Origin: Serratia nevei
Lineage (GTDB): Bacteria; Pseudomonadota; Gammaproteobacteria; Enterobacterales; Enterobacteriaceae
Direction: 5' to 3'
NCBI RefSeq assembly: GCF_024160145.1
Contig: NZ_JAMYWQ010000004.1
Span: 62,001-126,000 of the forward strand
Length of the DNA stretch: 64,000 nt
A program made the position numbers and the translations under genes. The notes below the pieces were generated by a model. That model was not told the DNA's origin and ran no database searches. It was given only the letters and a program-made list of their open reading frames with translations. Shown here piece after piece: positions 1-11,764 of this stretch (position 1 is its first letter; each line of letters starts with the position of its first letter).

Positions 1-400
1 AGAAGAACGCGAAATGCACCCGCTGTGCGCCGCCGAAGGCATCGCCGTGCTGCCGTGGAGCCCGCTGGCCCGCGGCCGCCTGACCCGCCCCTGGGGCGAA
101 ACCACCGCGCGGCTGGTTTCAGACCAGTTCGGCAAGAGCCTGTACGAGGAAACTGAAGGCATCGACGCCATTATCGCCGAGCGCGTTGCCGGCCTTGCCG
201 ACGAACGCGGCGTTTCGCGCGCACAGATCGCGCTGGCCTGGCTGCTGAACAAGCCGGCGGTCAGCGCGCCGATCGTCGGCGCTTCACGCAGCGAGCAGCT
301 GGCTGACGCCATCGCCGCGGTCGATTTGAGTTTGTCGCCGCAAGAGGTCGCGGAGCTGGAGGCGGCCTACGTGCCGCATCGGGTGACGGGATTTGAATAA
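1..400 (+). CDS. yajO: Aldo/keto reductase, YajO-like, C-terminal part
   Basis: The reading frame is open from the left edge, so the 5' end lies outside the window and only about 130 C-terminal residues are visible. They carry typical aldo/keto reductase C-terminal features: the substrate-site strand VLPWSPLARGRLTRP, the segment RAQIALAWLLNKPAV, and the NADPH-binding PIVGASRSEQLADAIAA. The family comprises cytoplasmic NADPH-dependent carbonyl reductases with a (beta/alpha)8 barrel. The convergent neighbour is pgpA, as for E. coli yajO, which supports the name. The substrate cannot be read from this fragment. Confidence 0.8.
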   Translation, partial: EEREMHPLCAAEGIAVLPWSPLARGRLTRPWGETTARLVSDQFGKSLYEETEGIDAIIAERVAGLADERGVSRAQIALAWLLNKPAVSAPIVGASRSEQLADAIAAVDLSLSPQEVAELEAAYVPHRVTGFE

Positions 401-432
401 GAGAAGCGGGCGCGAAACAGCGCGCCCGTCTG

Positions 433-927
433 TCAGAACAGCCCGATCGGCCAGTGGTGCCCAATCAGGTAGATGATGCCGGCGGACAGCACGCCGGCGA
501 TGATATCGTCGACCATGATGCCCATACCGCCATGCACGTTGCGGTCGAACCAGCGGATCGGCCACGGTTTCCACATATCCAGAATGCGGAAGATGACGAA
601 ACCGGCGGCAACCCAGCGCCAGTCGTTGACCGGCAGCGCCATCAGCGTGATCCACATGCCGACGAACTCGTCCCAAACAATGCTGCCGTGATCGTGCACC
701 TTCATGTCTCTTGCCGTGCGGTGGCAAATATAGACGCCGATGCAAATGCTGAACATCACCGCCAGCGAGTAGAGCTGCCACGGTAGCTGGATCAGCAGCA
801 GCCAGAATGGGATCGCCGCCAGCGATCCCATGGTGCCCGGCATCACCGGCGACAAACCGCTGCCAAACCCGGTGGCCAGCAGGTGCCACGGATTGCTCAT
901 CCGCAGCCGGCGCTTGGCTTCATCCAT
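433..927 (-). CDS. pgpA: Phosphatidylglycerophosphatase A
   Basis: This inner-membrane lipid phosphatase removes phosphate from phosphatidylglycerophosphate to give phosphatidylglycerol. The 164-residue product matches E. coli PgpA closely, including [17 protein letters not shown], the [11 protein letters not shown] segment, the acidic [15 protein letters not shown] motif and [16 protein letters not shown]. Several hydrophobic helices are visible. The start was set at the ATG at 927 (MDEAKRR) rather than the upstream ATG at 963, because it matches the family N-terminus and overlaps the thiL stop by 8 bases, suggesting translational coupling. It is the last gene of the nrdR-ribD-ribH-nusB-thiL-pgpA run. 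Confidence 0.95.
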   Translation of the reverse strand: MDEAKRRLRMSNPWHLLATGFGSGLSPVMPGTMGSLAAIPFWLLLIQLPWQLYSLAVMFSICIGVYICHRTARDMKVHDHGSIVWDEFVGMWITLMALPVNDWRWVAAGFVIFRILDMWKPWPIRWFDRNVHGGMGIMVDDIIAGVLSAGIIYLIGHHWPIGLF

Positions 928-1912
928 GGGTGCCCGGCTCCGCGTTGAAATGATCGAACCCAACCCAATCCAGCTCTACCGCTTCGTCGTTGCGATAATA
1001 GCGGATGCCTTCAGACAGCGGGCCAATCTGGCCGATGCAGGTGTAGTCGGCCCCCAGGTGGCTCAGCGCCACTTCCAACGCGCCGCGGTTGATCTCCGGC
1101 ACGGTGAAGCACAGCTCGTAATCTTCGCCGCCCGCCAGCGCCCAACGCAGCGCCTGCTCGGCATCGGCGTGGCTGCTCAGCGCCTGCGACATCGGCAGCT
1201 CGTCCAGCACGATGCGCGCGCCGCACTCGCTGGCCTTCAGGATGTGCTTCAAATCGGAAATCAGGCCGTCGGAGATGTCGATCACCGAGCTGGCCAGATC
1301 GCGCAGCGCCTGCCCCTGCAGCACCCGCGGCTGCGGCCGCAGATGCCGAGCGATCAAATAATCGCGCGCCGCCGTCTCCGTCACCGCCAGGCGATCCTGC
1401 AGGATCGCCAGACCGGCGGCGCTGTCGCCCAGCGTGCCGGTCACATAGATCCAGTCGCCGATGCGCGCGCCGCTGCGGGTCAGCGCCCGGCCGGCCGGGA
1501 TCAGCCCCTGAATGGTCAAGGTCATGCTCAGCGGCCCGCGCGTGGTATCGCCGCCGATCAGCTGCATGCCGTAATAGTTGAGCTGATCGAACAGGCTGTC
1601 GCTGAAGGCCTTCAGCCAGGGTTCGTTCACCTCCGGCAGGGTCAGCGCCAGCGAGAGCCAGGCCGGATCGGCGCCCATCGCCGCCAGATCGCTCAGATTG
1701 ACCGCCAGCGCCTTATAGCCGAGATCGGCCGGATCGATGTCCGGCAGGAAGTGAATGCCCGCCACCAACGTATCGGTACTGACGGCCACCAGCTGTTTTT
1801 CCGGCACTGCCAGCAGTGCGCAGTCATCTCCAATGCCCAACTGTACATCCCGGCGCACGCGCTTAAACCGGTCAAAATAGCGGGCAATGAGGTCAAATTC
1901 GCCGCATGCCAT
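920..1912 (-). CDS. thiL: Thiamine-monophosphate kinase
   Basis: ThiL phosphorylates thiamine monophosphate to thiamine pyrophosphate with ATP, the last step of thiamine cofactor synthesis in the cytoplasm. The 330-residue protein has the AIR-synthase-like fold signature: N-terminal [10 protein letters not shown] and GIGDDCALL, the [11 protein letters not shown] metal/phosphate region, [20 protein letters not shown] and the C-terminal GGEDYELCF. The length is normal for the family. It lies 51 bp downstream of nusB and overlaps pgpA by 8 bp, in the same order as E. coli. Confidence 0.96.
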   Translation of the reverse strand: MACGEFDLIARYFDRFKRVRRDVQLGIGDDCALLAVPEKQLVAVSTDTLVAGIHFLPDIDPADLGYKALAVNLSDLAAMGADPAWLSLALTLPEVNEPWLKAFSDSLFDQLNYYGMQLIGGDTTRGPLSMTLTIQGLIPAGRALTRSGARIGDWIYVTGTLGDSAAGLAILQDRLAVTETAARDYLIARHLRPQPRVLQGQALRDLASSVIDISDGLISDLKHILKASECGARIVLDELPMSQALSSHADAEQALRWALAGGEDYELCFTVPEINRGALEVALSHLGADYTCIGQIGPLSEGIRYYRNDEAVELDWVGFDHFNAEPGTHG

Positions 1913-1963
1913 ATCGATATTCCACTAGAAGAAATTAAGGCCGGGGATGCCGGCCTTAATGTT

Positions 1964-2380
1964 TTACTTTTTCTTGCGAAGGGTTGGCGCCACTTTATCC
2001 AGCACCCCGTTCACAAACTTGTGGCTGTCTTCCGCGCCGAAGGTTTTCGCCAGTTCAATCGCTTCGTTGATCGCCACCTTGTAAGGGACATCCTCGCGCA
2101 TTTTCAGTTCAAACAGCGCGACGCGCAGCACCGCGCGCTCCACCTGGCCCAGCTCTTCGAGCTGACGCGACAGGTACGGCGCCATCAGTTCGTCCAGCAT
2201 ACCTGCATTCACTGCCGCGCCGGACAGCAATTCGCGAAAATAGGCGACGTCAACATCTTTGACATCCTGCTCCGTCAGGAACTGGTGTTCAACATCGGCA
2301 AGGTCGTTTTTAGACAACTGCCAAGAGTAAAGCGCTTGAACAGCGCACTCACGAGCGCGGCGACGAGCAGCAGGTTTCAC
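1964..2380 (-). CDS. nusB: Transcription antitermination factor NusB
   Basis: NusB binds boxA RNA together with NusE (S10) and supports antitermination of rRNA operons. The 138-residue, largely helical protein begins [22 protein letters not shown] and contains the conserved [25 protein letters not shown] run (split across helices) and [12 protein letters not shown]. Length and sequence are typical for Enterobacterales. It lies 20 bp after ribH in the same transcription unit and upstream of thiL. Confidence 0.96.
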   Translation of the reverse strand: MKPAARRRARECAVQALYSWQLSKNDLADVEHQFLTEQDVKDVDVAYFRELLSGAAVNAGMLDELMAPYLSRQLEELGQVERAVLRVALFELKMREDVPYKVAINEAIELAKTFGAEDSHKFVNGVLDKVAPTLRKKK

Positions 2381-2400
2381 GGAATTCCCCTTAACTAAAT

Positions 2401-2871
2401 TCAGGCTTTAATAGCTTTGATAACATTAATCATTTCAAGTGCGGTCAGCGCGGCTTCAGCGCCCTTGTTGCCCGCTTTGGTGCCGGCGCGTTCGATCGCC
2501 TGCTCGATGCTTTCGGTGGTCAGCACGCCAAAAGCAACCGGGATTTCGGCATTCATCGCAACGTTGCCGATGCCGGAGCTGGCTTCGCCCGCCACGTATT
2601 CGAAGTGCGCGGTGCCCCCACGGATAACGGTGCCCAGCGCGATAACCGCGTCGTATTTGCCGGTTTTGGCCAATACGCTCGCCGTCAGCGGCAGCTCGTA
2701 AGCGCCCGGAACCCAGACAACGGTGATGTTGTCGTCAGCAACCTGACCAATGCGTTTCAGCGCGTCGATGGCGCCTTCCAGCAGGCTGTCGTTGATGAAA
2801 TTGTTAAAACGTGCAATTGCGATCGCCACACGGGCATTTGGAGTAGCAACAACACCTTCGATAACTTTCAT
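2401..2871 (-). CDS. ribH: 6,7-dimethyl-8-ribityllumazine synthase (ribE/ribH)
   Basis: This enzyme condenses 5-amino-6-ribitylaminouracil with dihydroxybutanone phosphate to form lumazine, the penultimate step of riboflavin synthesis; family members form 60-mer or pentameric shells. The 156-residue product shows the [14 protein letters not shown] substrate region, the VPGAYELP motif and [14 protein letters not shown], where H89 is the expected catalytic histidine. The gene is called ribE in E. coli. It lies 107 bp downstream of ribD and 20 bp upstream of nusB; I saw no FMN riboswitch. Confidence 0.96.
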   Translation of the reverse strand: MKVIEGVVATPNARVAIAIARFNNFINDSLLEGAIDALKRIGQVADDNITVVWVPGAYELPLTASVLAKTGKYDAVIALGTVIRGGTAHFEYVAGEASSGIGNVAMNAEIPVAFGVLTTESIEQAIERAGTKAGNKGAEAALTALEMINVIKAIKA

Positions 2872-2978
2872 GGGCTTTCCTTAAAAATGGGTTCAATACC
2901 CCGCAGGGGGGCGGATTCTATCATATTCTTTCATCGCCTGCGCGGCGCTTTTGTAAAACCGGCGCGCAGGCGCGCGAT

Positions 2979-4088
2979 TCAGTGTTTCGCCCGCAGGCGC
3001 AAACGCAGATCGGGGCCGACCTGCCGCACGTCGCTAAAGACGAATTCCGGCGCGTCGGCCAACCGTTCCAGGCCCGGCAGGTGGCACAGGCCACGGCCAT
3101 TATCGCCCAACAGTTTTGGCGCGACGTACAAAATGAGCTCATCCACCAGGCCGGCCTGCAGCAGCGCGCCGGCCAGCGATGCGCCCGCCTCCACCCAGAT
3201 TGAATTCACCTGGCGCTTGGCCAACAGCATCATCATCACCACCAAATCGACGCCGCCGCCGTGCGCCGGGCAGATAAACTGCTCAACGTCTTGCGGCCAG
3301 GTCTGTTCATCCGCCTGCAGGCGCGCCAGCCAGGTGGCGCCCGGCTGCTGCACTACGCGGTGCTGCGGGGTAATGCGGTTTTGGCTGTCTAGCAGGATGC
3401 GCAGCGGCTGGCGTAGATTCTCGCGCGGATAGAGGCGCTGCGTCTCGGCGTCCAATTCATCCCAACGCACCGTCAACGATGGATCGTCCGCCAGCACGGT
3501 GGCGCTGGTGCTGAGAATGGCGGCGCTCTGCGCGCGCAGGCGCTGCACGTCCTGACGCGCTTCGGGAGAGGTGATCCACTGGCTCTCGCCGGAAGCCATC
3601 GCCGTGCGGCCGTCCAGCGACGCGCCCAGCTTCAGCTGCACGTAAGGGAAGCCGGTGCGCATGCGCTTGAGGAAGCCCGGATTGACCGCTTCGGCCTCGG
3701 CCAGCATCAGCCCGTGCCGCACCTCGACGCCGGCCTGCTGCAGCTTGTACAGCCCGCGCCCCGCCACCTGCGGGTTAGGATCTTGCATCGCCGCGACCAC
3801 CCGCGTCACGCCGGCAGTCAGCAGCGCATCGGCGCAGGGCGGCGTGCGGCCGTGATGGCTGCACGGCTCGAGCGTGACATAGGCGGTGGCACCGCGCGCC
3901 TTGTCGCCCGCCATGCGCAACGCGTGCACTTCCGCGTGCGGCTCACCGGTGCGCAGATGGTAGCCTTCACCGACAATTTCGCCGTCGCGCACGATAACGC
4001 AGCCGACGTTCGGATTGGGCGCAGTGGTGAAACGCCCCAGCCGCGCCAGTTCGAAGGCGCGCGCCATGTAAAATTCGTCGTGATGCAT
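2979..4088 (-). CDS. ribD: Bifunctional riboflavin biosynthesis deaminase/reductase
   Basis: RibD deaminates diamino-hydroxy-ribosylaminopyrimidinone phosphate and then reduces the ribose side chain with NADPH in riboflavin synthesis. The N-terminal cytidine-deaminase-like domain (about residues 1-145) has the zinc motif H51-A-E53 with C76 and C85 in EPCSHHGRTPPC. The C-terminal reductase domain starts near FPYVQLKLGASLDGRTA and includes VEAGASLAGALLQAGLVDEL. The total length of 369 residues is normal. It lies 10 bp after nrdR, and its start overlaps no other gene. Confidence 0.96.
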   Translation of the reverse strand: MHHDEFYMARAFELARLGRFTTAPNPNVGCVIVRDGEIVGEGYHLRTGEPHAEVHALRMAGDKARGATAYVTLEPCSHHGRTPPCADALLTAGVTRVVAAMQDPNPQVAGRGLYKLQQAGVEVRHGLMLAEAEAVNPGFLKRMRTGFPYVQLKLGASLDGRTAMASGESQWITSPEARQDVQRLRAQSAAILSTSATVLADDPSLTVRWDELDAETQRLYPRENLRQPLRILLDSQNRITPQHRVVQQPGATWLARLQADEQTWPQDVEQFICPAHGGGVDLVVMMMLLAKRQVNSIWVEAGASLAGALLQAGLVDELILYVAPKLLGDNGRGLCHLPGLERLADAPEFVFSDVRQVGPDLRLRLRAKH

Positions 4089-4098
4089 GAAAGATCCT

Positions 4099-4548
4099 TT
4101 AGTCTTGCAGGCGGGCGATCTCTTCGCCGAACTCGCGCACGTCTTCGAAGCTGCGGTATACCGACGCGAAGCGAATATAGGCGACCTTATCCAGCTTTTT
4201 CAATGCGTCCATCACCAGATTGCCCACCAGTTTGGTCGGCACTTCGCGTTCGCCGGTGGCGCGCAGTTGGGATTTGATATGGTTAAGGGCGTTTTCCACG
4301 TCGTCCGAGCTCACCGGGCGCTTTTCCAGCGCTTTGAGCATGCCGCGACGCAGTTTGTCTTCGTTGAACGGCTCGCGCACCTCATCGCTTTTAATCACTC
4401 GCGGCATCACCAGCTCGGCCACCTCGAAGGTGGTGAAGCGTTCATTGCACACCAGGCATTGGCGGCGACGGCGCACTTGCGAACCGTCCCCCACCAGGCG
4501 GGAATCAATGACTTTGGTATCAACGGCGGCGCAGAAAGGGCAATGCAT
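4099..4548 (-). CDS. nrdR: Transcriptional repressor NrdR
   Basis: NrdR represses ribonucleotide reductase genes in response to the ATP/dATP balance. The 149-residue product has an N-terminal zinc ribbon with C3, C6, C31 and C34 (MHCPFC ... [13 protein letters not shown]) followed by an ATP-cone domain containing [19 protein letters not shown]. It is the first gene of the minus-strand run leading to ribD, and is divergent from yajI as in E. coli. Confidence 0.97.
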   Translation of the reverse strand: MHCPFCAAVDTKVIDSRLVGDGSQVRRRRQCLVCNERFTTFEVAELVMPRVIKSDEVREPFNEDKLRRGMLKALEKRPVSSDDVENALNHIKSQLRATGEREVPTKLVGNLVMDALKKLDKVAYIRFASVYRSFEDVREFGEEIARLQD

Positions 4549-4723
4549 AACACGTCCTGATAAACGTTTTTTATAGATAAATGCAGTTTAACCCGAAGTG
4601 CAGCCACAACAAAGGGCGGCAGCCATTTGTTGCGACACGCGGCGGTAAGCCGGCGCCGATATGACTTTCGCCGGCGGGCGGGCTAAGCTGATAGCAGGAG
4701 ATCCAGCATAGGAAATCGCCGTT

Positions 4724-5284
4724 ATGACAACCTGTTACCCCAAAATTGCCCTGCTCGCCGCCGCCATGCTGCTGGCAGGCTGCGCGCACAACGCCGCCGT
4801 GCCCCAGCTGCGCCACCAGGTCGCCGCGCTGAACCAGAAAGTGAGCGTGCTGGCCGACCAAACCAGCGCGCTGGAGCGGCAGAACCAGCTCAATCAGCAC
4901 TCCGACGACGGCGTCTACCTGCTGCCGGCGGCCCGGAGCGCCGCCCGTTTGCAAAGCGGCATCGGCGAACTGAGCGTATCACTGAGCCACATCAAGAGCG
5001 AAGCCAACGGCACGCAGGCGCAGCTGCATGTGCGCATCCTCTCGCAGGCCACGCTGCCGCCGTTCAACGCGGTGGTGGAATGGGGCCAACTGGACGCCGC
5101 CACCGGCCGGCCGTTGACCGCCGAGGCGCTGTCGCAACCGATCGCCAGCGCCGACTCGCTGCTGCCGAAACCCGGTCAGGACTTCGAGTTACGTTTCAGC
5201 GGCCTGACGCCGGAACAATTAGGCTATATCCGCCTGCACAGCCTGGTTTCGACCGCCCAACCGGCGGTGGTGCAGCAACGCTGA
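4724..5284 (+). CDS. yajI: DUF3251 lipoprotein YajI
   Basis: This is a predicted lipoprotein of unknown function. The N-terminus has a short signal ending in the lipobox LAGC with the modified cysteine at residue 20. A heptad-like stretch follows (QLRHQVAALNQKVSVLADQTSALERQ, about residues 28-55), then a compact beta-rich domain with VRILSQATLPPFNAVVEWGQ. E. coli YajI sits at the same place, divergent from nrdR, and has the same domain, so the name rests on both context and sequence. The 186-residue length fits. Confidence 0.85.
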   Translation: MTTCYPKIALLAAAMLLAGCAHNAAVPQLRHQVAALNQKVSVLADQTSALERQNQLNQHSDDGVYLLPAARSAARLQSGIGELSVSLSHIKSEANGTQAQLHVRILSQATLPPFNAVVEWGQLDAATGRPLTAEALSQPIASADSLLPKPGQDFELRFSGLTPEQLGYIRLHSLVSTAQPAVVQQR

Positions 5285-5294
5285 AACCCGAGGC

Positions 5295-5321
5295 AAAAAA
5301 AGGAGCGCCCATTGGCGCTCC
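5295..5321 (-). terminator. Intrinsic terminator of secDF
   Basis: The perfect 8-bp stem GGAGCGCC/GGCGCTCC with a 4-base loop is followed, on the minus strand, by seven consecutive T residues (the A-run at 5295-5301 on plus). It lies 28 bp beyond the secF stop. On the plus strand the T-run is weak, so its main role is probably ending the yajC-secD-secF transcript. Confidence 0.85.
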
Positions 5322-5348
5322 TGCTCATTTCGCTGAATACTGCGGCGG

Positions 5349-6317
5349 TTAAGGCAGAATCGAAGGCTGATCTGCGCCCTCTTTTTCCACTTTTTGCTGC
5401 AGCATGTGCTCGCGTTTCATCCCCAGCTTCAACGCCAGCGCGGACGCGACGTAGATGGAAGAGATGGTACCGATCGACACGCCGATCAGCATCGCCAGCG
5501 AGAAGCCCTGCAGCATCGCGCCACCGAAGATGTACAGCATCAGCACCACCATCAGGGTGGTCCCGGAGGTCATCAGCGTACGGCTCAGCGTCTGGGTCAA
5601 CGACACGTTCATGATCTCGTAAGGCGTGCCGCGGCGGATCTTGCGGAAGTTCTCACGAATACGGTCGGAAACCACGATGCTGTCGTTCAGCGAGTAGCCG
5701 ATAACCGACATCAGCGATGCGACGATGGTCAGGTCAATCTCGATGTGGAACAGCGACAGCACGCCCAGCGTGATGATCACGTCGTGCGCCAGCGCGATAA
5801 CCGCCCCCAGCGCCAGGCGCCATTCGAAGCGGAAACCAACGTAGATCAGGATACAGATCAACGCCACCAGCAGCGCCATGCCGCCGGTTTGCGCCAGTTC
5901 GCTGCCCACGCTCGGGCCGACGAACTCGATGCGCTTCACGGTGGCGTTTTTATCCACCGAGTCGTTGATCACGCCGATCACCTTGTTGCCCAGTTCCTGG
6001 CCTGCGGTGCCGGTTGCCGGTGGCATACGCACCATCACATCGCGGCTGCTGCCGAAGTTCTGGATGATCGGATCCTGGAACCCGGCCTTTTCCAGCGTAT
6101 CGCGCATCAGATCGAGATTAGCCGGTTTCTCCAGATTGATTTCAATCACCGTACCGCCGGTGAAATCCAGACCCCAGTTAAACCCGCGCACCGACATGGT
6201 GACGATCGACGCGACCAACAGCAGCAACGAAATGCCGAAGGCCACGTAGTCCCAGCGCATAAAGTCGTAGACTTTACGGCCGTAGTTGAGTTGCTCAACA
6301 GTATAATCCTGTGCCAC
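5349..6317 (-). CDS. secF: Protein translocase subunit SecF
   Basis: SecF forms the inner-membrane SecDF complex, which uses proton flow to assist late steps of Sec export. I chose a GTG start at 6317 ([19 protein letters not shown]), preceded by AGGAG seven bases upstream; this gives 322 residues and matches the E. coli N-terminus, whereas the longer open frame runs into secD. Visible features are the first membrane helix, [12 protein letters not shown], the periplasmic P4-type domain and five C-terminal helices with FRIRENFR-like [14 protein letters not shown]. The secD stop is 10 bp upstream. Confidence 0.96.
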   Translation of the reverse strand: MAQDYTVEQLNYGRKVYDFMRWDYVAFGISLLLLVASIVTMSVRGFNWGLDFTGGTVIEINLEKPANLDLMRDTLEKAGFQDPIIQNFGSSRDVMVRMPPATGTAGQELGNKVIGVINDSVDKNATVKRIEFVGPSVGSELAQTGGMALLVALICILIYVGFRFEWRLALGAVIALAHDVIITLGVLSLFHIEIDLTIVASLMSVIGYSLNDSIVVSDRIRENFRKIRRGTPYEIMNVSLTQTLSRTLMTSGTTLMVVLMLYIFGGAMLQGFSLAMLIGVSIGTISSIYVASALALKLGMKREHMLQQKVEKEGADQPSILP

Positions 6318-6327
6318 AACGCACTCC

Positions 6328-8175
6328 TCAGATAGACAGCTTGTTAATGCGTTTGCCGCCGTAAAGCAGGTTGACGATGGCACGGGTACCGACAATCGCG
6401 GTGAACATGGACGTCGCCACACCGATAGCGGTGGTGATCGCAAAGCCTTTGATCGAACCGGTGCCCACAGCGTACAGGATGACCGCGGTGATCAGCGTGG
6501 TGATGTTGGCGTCGACGATACTGGAGAACGCGCCTTTATAGCCTTCATGGATCGCCTGCTGAACGGATCTGCCGTTCTTCAGCTCTTCCTTGATACGTTC
6601 GTTAATCAGTACGTTGGCATCGACCGCCACCGCCAGCGTCAACACGATCCCGGCGATGCCCGGCATGGTCAGCGTCGCCCCCGGCAACAGGGACATCACG
6701 CCGACGATCAGCACCAGGTTGGCGACCAGCGCCGTGGTGGCGATCACGCCGAACTTACGGTACCAGACCACCATGAAGACGATGGACGCTACCAGGCCCC
6801 ACAGACAGGCTTCCAGACCTTGGGTGATGTTCTGCTGACCCAGGGTTGGACCGATGGTGCGCTCTTCGACGATCTGAATCGGCGCGATCAGCGCACCCGC
6901 ACGCAGCAGCAGCGAAAGCTGACGCGCTTCGTTCGGGTTGCCGATGCCGGTGATGCGGAAGCTGTTGCCCAGACGCGACTGAATGTTCGCCACGTTGATC
7001 ACTTCTTCCTGTTTCACCAGCACCGCGCGGCCGTTGGCGTCTTTCTTGCCGCTGTCCTTATACTCCACGAACAGGGTCGCCATCGGCTTGCCGATGTTGT
7101 CTTTGGTGAAGTTGGACATGGCGGTACCGCCGGCGCTGTCCAGCGAGATGTTAACCTGCGGCTGGTTGTATTCGTCGGTGCTCGAGGTGGAGTCGGTGAT
7201 GTGATCACCGGTCAGGATCACGCGCTTGTACAGCACGATCGGCTGGCCTTCACGGCTGTATTTCACCTCGGAGTCGCCCGGCACGCGGCCGTTGGCCGCC
7301 GCGGTGGCGTCCGCATTGGTGTTCACCAGACGGAACTCCAGGGTCGCGGTGGCGCCCAGAATTTCCTTGGCGCGCGCGGTGTCCTGAATGCCCGGCAGCT
7401 CGACCACGATGCGGTCTGCGCCCTGGCGCTGCACCAGCGGTTCGGCGACGCCGAGCTGGTTGACGCGGTTACGCAGGATAGTGATGTTCTGCTGTACGGC
7501 GTATTCGCGCGCTTCGCTCAGACGGGCGTCCGTCAGGCTGGCTTTCATGGTGTTGGCGCCGTTGGCGGACAGCACCAGATCGCGCTGACGCGGGCCGATG
7601 TAGCTAATGGCCTGATCGCGGGCCGCATCGTCGCGGAAACGCACTTCCACGCCGTTGTTGTCCAGCTTGCGGATAGACGCGTAAGGAATGCCCTTCTCAC
7701 GCAGCTCGCTGCGCAGGGTATCCATGGTCTGTTCCTGCAGCTTGCTCAGCGCGGTGTCCATGTCCACTTCCATCAGGAAGTGCACGCCGCCGCGCAGGTC
7801 CAGGCCGAGTTTCATCGGCTCTGCGCCCAGCATGGCCAGCCAGGTCGGCGTGGCCGGCGCCAGGTTCAGCGCCACGACGAATTTGTCACCCAGTTCGTTC
7901 ACCAGCGCTTCACGGGCGCGCAGCTGGACGTCAGGATCTTTAAAGCGAGCCAGGATGGCGCCATTTTCCAGCGCAATCGACTTGCTCGCGATGTTGTCTT
8001 TTTCTAATACGGTACGGACCTGGTCCAGCGTAGTTTCACTGGCGGCGACGCCGCGCGCGCCAGTGATTTGTACGGCCGGATCCTCACCGTAGATGTTGGG
8101 AAGCGCATAAAGCAGACCGACGAGGATCACGACGATCAGCATCAGATACTTCCACAAAGGATAACGGTTTAGCAC
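6328..8175 (-). CDS. secD: Protein translocase subunit SecD
   Basis: SecD is the larger partner of SecF and has a big periplasmic P1 domain that captures emerging substrates. The 615-residue product starts [19 protein letters not shown] (first membrane helix) and has the conserved [16 protein letters not shown] motif, a long periplasmic part, and C-terminal RND-type helices with [19 protein letters not shown], which holds the proton-path aspartate, and NERIKEEL. Length is normal. It lies 24 bp after yajC. Confidence 0.97.
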   Translation of the reverse strand: MLNRYPLWKYLMLIVVILVGLLYALPNIYGEDPAVQITGARGVAASETTLDQVRTVLEKDNIASKSIALENGAILARFKDPDVQLRAREALVNELGDKFVVALNLAPATPTWLAMLGAEPMKLGLDLRGGVHFLMEVDMDTALSKLQEQTMDTLRSELREKGIPYASIRKLDNNGVEVRFRDDAARDQAISYIGPRQRDLVLSANGANTMKASLTDARLSEAREYAVQQNITILRNRVNQLGVAEPLVQRQGADRIVVELPGIQDTARAKEILGATATLEFRLVNTNADATAAANGRVPGDSEVKYSREGQPIVLYKRVILTGDHITDSTSSTDEYNQPQVNISLDSAGGTAMSNFTKDNIGKPMATLFVEYKDSGKKDANGRAVLVKQEEVINVANIQSRLGNSFRITGIGNPNEARQLSLLLRAGALIAPIQIVEERTIGPTLGQQNITQGLEACLWGLVASIVFMVVWYRKFGVIATTALVANLVLIVGVMSLLPGATLTMPGIAGIVLTLAVAVDANVLINERIKEELKNGRSVQQAIHEGYKGAFSSIVDANITTLITAVILYAVGTGSIKGFAITTAIGVATSMFTAIVGTRAIVNLLYGGKRINKLSI

Positions 8176-8199
8176 GGCAATTCCCTTCGGGAAAAAAGA

Positions 8200-8532
8200 T
8201 TACAGGGCCTTCATGGTACCTTTCGGCAGAACGGCCGCCACGAAGTCACGCTTGATCATCACTTCCGTGGTGTCGTTCAGCGCGATGGCGATGATGCCGG
8301 TGTCGGCCACTTTGGTCACGCGACCGATCAGGCCGCCGGTGGTCAGCACTTCGTCGCCTTTATCGATGGAGTCCATCAGCTTCTTGTGATCTTTAGCGCG
8401 TTTCTGCTGTGGGCGCAGGATCATGAAGTAGAAAATCAGGCCGAACACCACCAGCATAATGATCAGAGAGTACGGGCTTCCCTGAGCCGGAGCCCCTGCG
8501 GATGCGACGGCGTCAGAAATGAAAAAGCTCAT
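8200..8532 (-). CDS. yajC: Sec translocon accessory subunit YajC
   Basis: YajC is a small single-span inner-membrane protein that associates with SecDF. The 110-residue product has one helix (SLIIMLVVFGLIFYFMILRPQQ, about residues 20-42) followed by the conserved RPQQKRAKDHKKLMDSI and GDEVLTTGGLIGRV. It lies 33 bp after tgt and upstream of secD, as in other enterobacteria. A GAGGG ribosome-binding site precedes the start. Confidence 0.96.
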   Translation of the reverse strand: MSFFISDAVASAGAPAQGSPYSLIIMLVVFGLIFYFMILRPQQKRAKDHKKLMDSIDKGDEVLTTGGLIGRVTKVADTGIIAIALNDTTEVMIKRDFVAAVLPKGTMKAL

Positions 8533-8565
8533 TGAAATTCCCTCATTAAGTTATCAATTATTAGA

Positions 8566-9762
<1,197 letters not shown>

Positions 9763-10833
9763 TTAACCGCCGACGGATTCGTTTTCCGCCTGCGGGTTAC
9801 GGCTGATGAACATCGCATCGCCGTAGCTGAAAAAGCGATACTGCTCGGCCACCGCCTGCTGATAGGCGTGCATGGTGTTTTTATAGCCGGCGAAGGCCGA
9901 CACCAGCATGATCAGGGTCGATTCCGGCAGGTGGAAATTGGTCACCAGCGCGTCGATCACCTGATAGTGATAGCCCGGATAGATAAAGATGCTGGTGTCG
10001 CCGAAGAACGGCGCAATCAGCGCCTCTTTGCTGGCCGCCGCGGCGCTTTCCAGCGAACGCACCGAGGTGGTGCCCACCGCCACCACGCGTTTGCCGCGCG
10101 CCTTGCAGGCCAGCACCGCCTCGACCACCTCTTGCGGCACTTCGGCGTATTCGGCGTGCATCACGTGATCTTCGATGGTTTCCACGCGCACCGGCTGGAA
10201 GGTGCCGGCGCCGACGTGCAGCGTCACGAACGCCATTTCCACGCCCTTGGCGCGCAGCGCCGCCAGCAGCGGTTCATCGAAGTGCAGGCCGGCGGTCGGC
10301 GCGGCGACCGCGCCCGGCTTCTCGCTGTAGACCGTCTGATACAGCTCGCGGTCGGCGTCTTCATCCGGGCGAGCGATATAAGGCGGCAGCGGCATGTGGC
10401 CGGCGGCGTTGAGGATAGTGAACACGTCGCGTTCGTCGTTGAAGCGCAGCTCGAACAGCGTCTCATGGCGCGCCACCATGGTGGCGGCGATGCTCTCGTC
10501 ATCCCCCAACAGCAGCTCGGCGCCCGGCTTCGGCGCTTTCGACGCGCGCACGTGCGCCAGCACGCGATGGTCGTCCAGCACGCGCTCCACCAGCACTTCA
10601 ATCTTGCCGCCGCTGACCTTGCGGCCGAACATGCGCGCCGGGATCACGCGGGTATTGTTGAACACCAGCAGGTCACCGGCTTCCAGCTTATCCAGCAGAT
10701 CGGTGAATACGCCGTGCGTCAGCGCCCCGCTCGGCCCGTCCAGCTGCAGCAGGCGGCATGCGCTGCGTTCGGCCTGGGGATAGTGGGCAATCAGGGATTC
10801 GGGAAGTTCAAACGAAAAATCAGCGACGCGCAT
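9763..10833 (-). CDS. queA: S-adenosylmethionine:tRNA ribosyltransferase-isomerase
   Basis: QueA transfers the ribosyl part of S-adenosylmethionine onto preQ1-tRNA to make epoxyqueuosine. The 356-residue product has the family signatures [51 protein letters not shown] and YSYGDAMFI-like [12 protein letters not shown]. It is the first gene of the queA-tgt-yajC-secD-secF run and is divergent from acpH, with about 120 bp between them for promoters. Confidence 0.97.
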   Translation of the reverse strand: MRVADFSFELPESLIAHYPQAERSACRLLQLDGPSGALTHGVFTDLLDKLEAGDLLVFNNTRVIPARMFGRKVSGGKIEVLVERVLDDHRVLAHVRASKAPKPGAELLLGDDESIAATMVARHETLFELRFNDERDVFTILNAAGHMPLPPYIARPDEDADRELYQTVYSEKPGAVAAPTAGLHFDEPLLAALRAKGVEMAFVTLHVGAGTFQPVRVETIEDHVMHAEYAEVPQEVVEAVLACKARGKRVVAVGTTSVRSLESAAAASKEALIAPFFGDTSIFIYPGYHYQVIDALVTNFHLPESTLIMLVSAFAGYKNTMHAYQQAVAEQYRFFSYGDAMFISRNPQAENESVGG

Positions 10834-10953
10834 GGGTATTCACTTCTTCAATTTAGGGCTGGTTGGTAAAAAACAGGCGGCCTAGTCTAAAGCCGGGGGC
10901 GGTCAGCGGCAAGAAATAAGGAGGATTTGCCTGGCTTCGGGTATAGTTGAGGG

Positions 10954-11535
10954 ATGAATTTTCTCGCTCATCTTCACCTGGCCATGCTGGCGGACAGCTC
11001 GCTGCTGGGCAACCTGCTGGCCGATTTCGTGCGCGGCAACCCCGCCGCCGACTACCCGCCCGACGTGGTGGCCGGCATCATGATGCACCGCCGCGTCGAC
11101 GTGCTGACCGACAGCCTGCCGCAGGTGAAGGCCTGCCGCGACTATTTCAGCGCCCCTTACCGCCGCGTGGCGCCGATCACCCTCGACGTGGTGTGGGACC
11201 ATTTTCTGGCGCGCCACTGGCAGCAGTTGGAGCCTTCGCGTGACCTGCACCAGTTTACCCAGGAAGCCCGCAGCCAAATCGAACCTTTTCTGCCGCTCAC
11301 GCCGCCGCGTTTTCAGAATCTGAACGGCTACCTGTGGCCAGAGCGCTGGCTGGAGCGCTACGCCGAATTGCCGTTCATCGCCCAGGTGCTGCAGGGCATG
11401 GCCAGCCGCCGCCCGCGCCTCGAAGCGCTGGCCGGTTCGTTCGCCGACGTCGAGCAACATTATCATCAGCTTGAAACACAGTTCTGGCAGTTTTACCCGC
11501 AAATGATGCGGCAGGCGAAGGACAAAGCGCTCTGA
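10954..11535 (+). CDS. acpH: ACP phosphodiesterase
   Basis: AcpH hydrolyses the phosphopantetheine arm from holo-acyl carrier protein. The 193-residue protein begins [20 protein letters not shown] and shows the HD-like residues of the family: [15 protein letters not shown], and [17 protein letters not shown]. Length is the same as E. coli AcpH (193). It is divergent from queA, as in E. coli. Confidence 0.95.
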   Translation: MNFLAHLHLAMLADSSLLGNLLADFVRGNPAADYPPDVVAGIMMHRRVDVLTDSLPQVKACRDYFSAPYRRVAPITLDVVWDHFLARHWQQLEPSRDLHQFTQEARSQIEPFLPLTPPRFQNLNGYLWPERWLERYAELPFIAQVLQGMASRRPRLEALAGSFADVEQHYHQLETQFWQFYPQMMRQAKDKAL

Positions 11536-11650
11536 GGTCAAGCCCAAGCCATTGAAATTGCAACGCCTTGCAAGAATTTACCTTTTGCCGCTTGCCCTTT
11601 TGTGGGAAAAGGTTATTTTTAAAGCTCGCTAAATTATATCAACGACTTTG

Positions 11651-11716
11651 ATAGGTGAAAGCTATCTCATCGATTGGTCTTTTACCCTTTATTCACCAAG
11701 TCGCGGCCCCTATACT
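11651..11716 (+). promoter_or_regulatory. Putative OxyR-activated promoter of the peroxiredoxin gene
   Basis: Two OxyR half-sites fit exactly: ATAG at 11651-11654 and CTAT at 11662-11665, seven bases apart. A third, ATTG at 11673-11676, fits three of four in register; the fourth is absent. The array ends next to a -35-like TTTATT (11688-11693), 17 bp before a good -10 TATACT (11711-11716). The placement just upstream of -35 is what an OxyR activator site needs. The motif match is only partial. Confidence 0.45.
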
Positions 11717-11764
11717 GGCCCTTGTTTTTACATCCACCCTTTAACACCTATTACAGGAGTAATT

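Noticed and set aside
2872-2978. Possible FMN riboswitch between ribD and ribH
   Set aside because: The gap is short and lacks the conserved helices; enterobacterial FMN riboswitches are usually before ribB.
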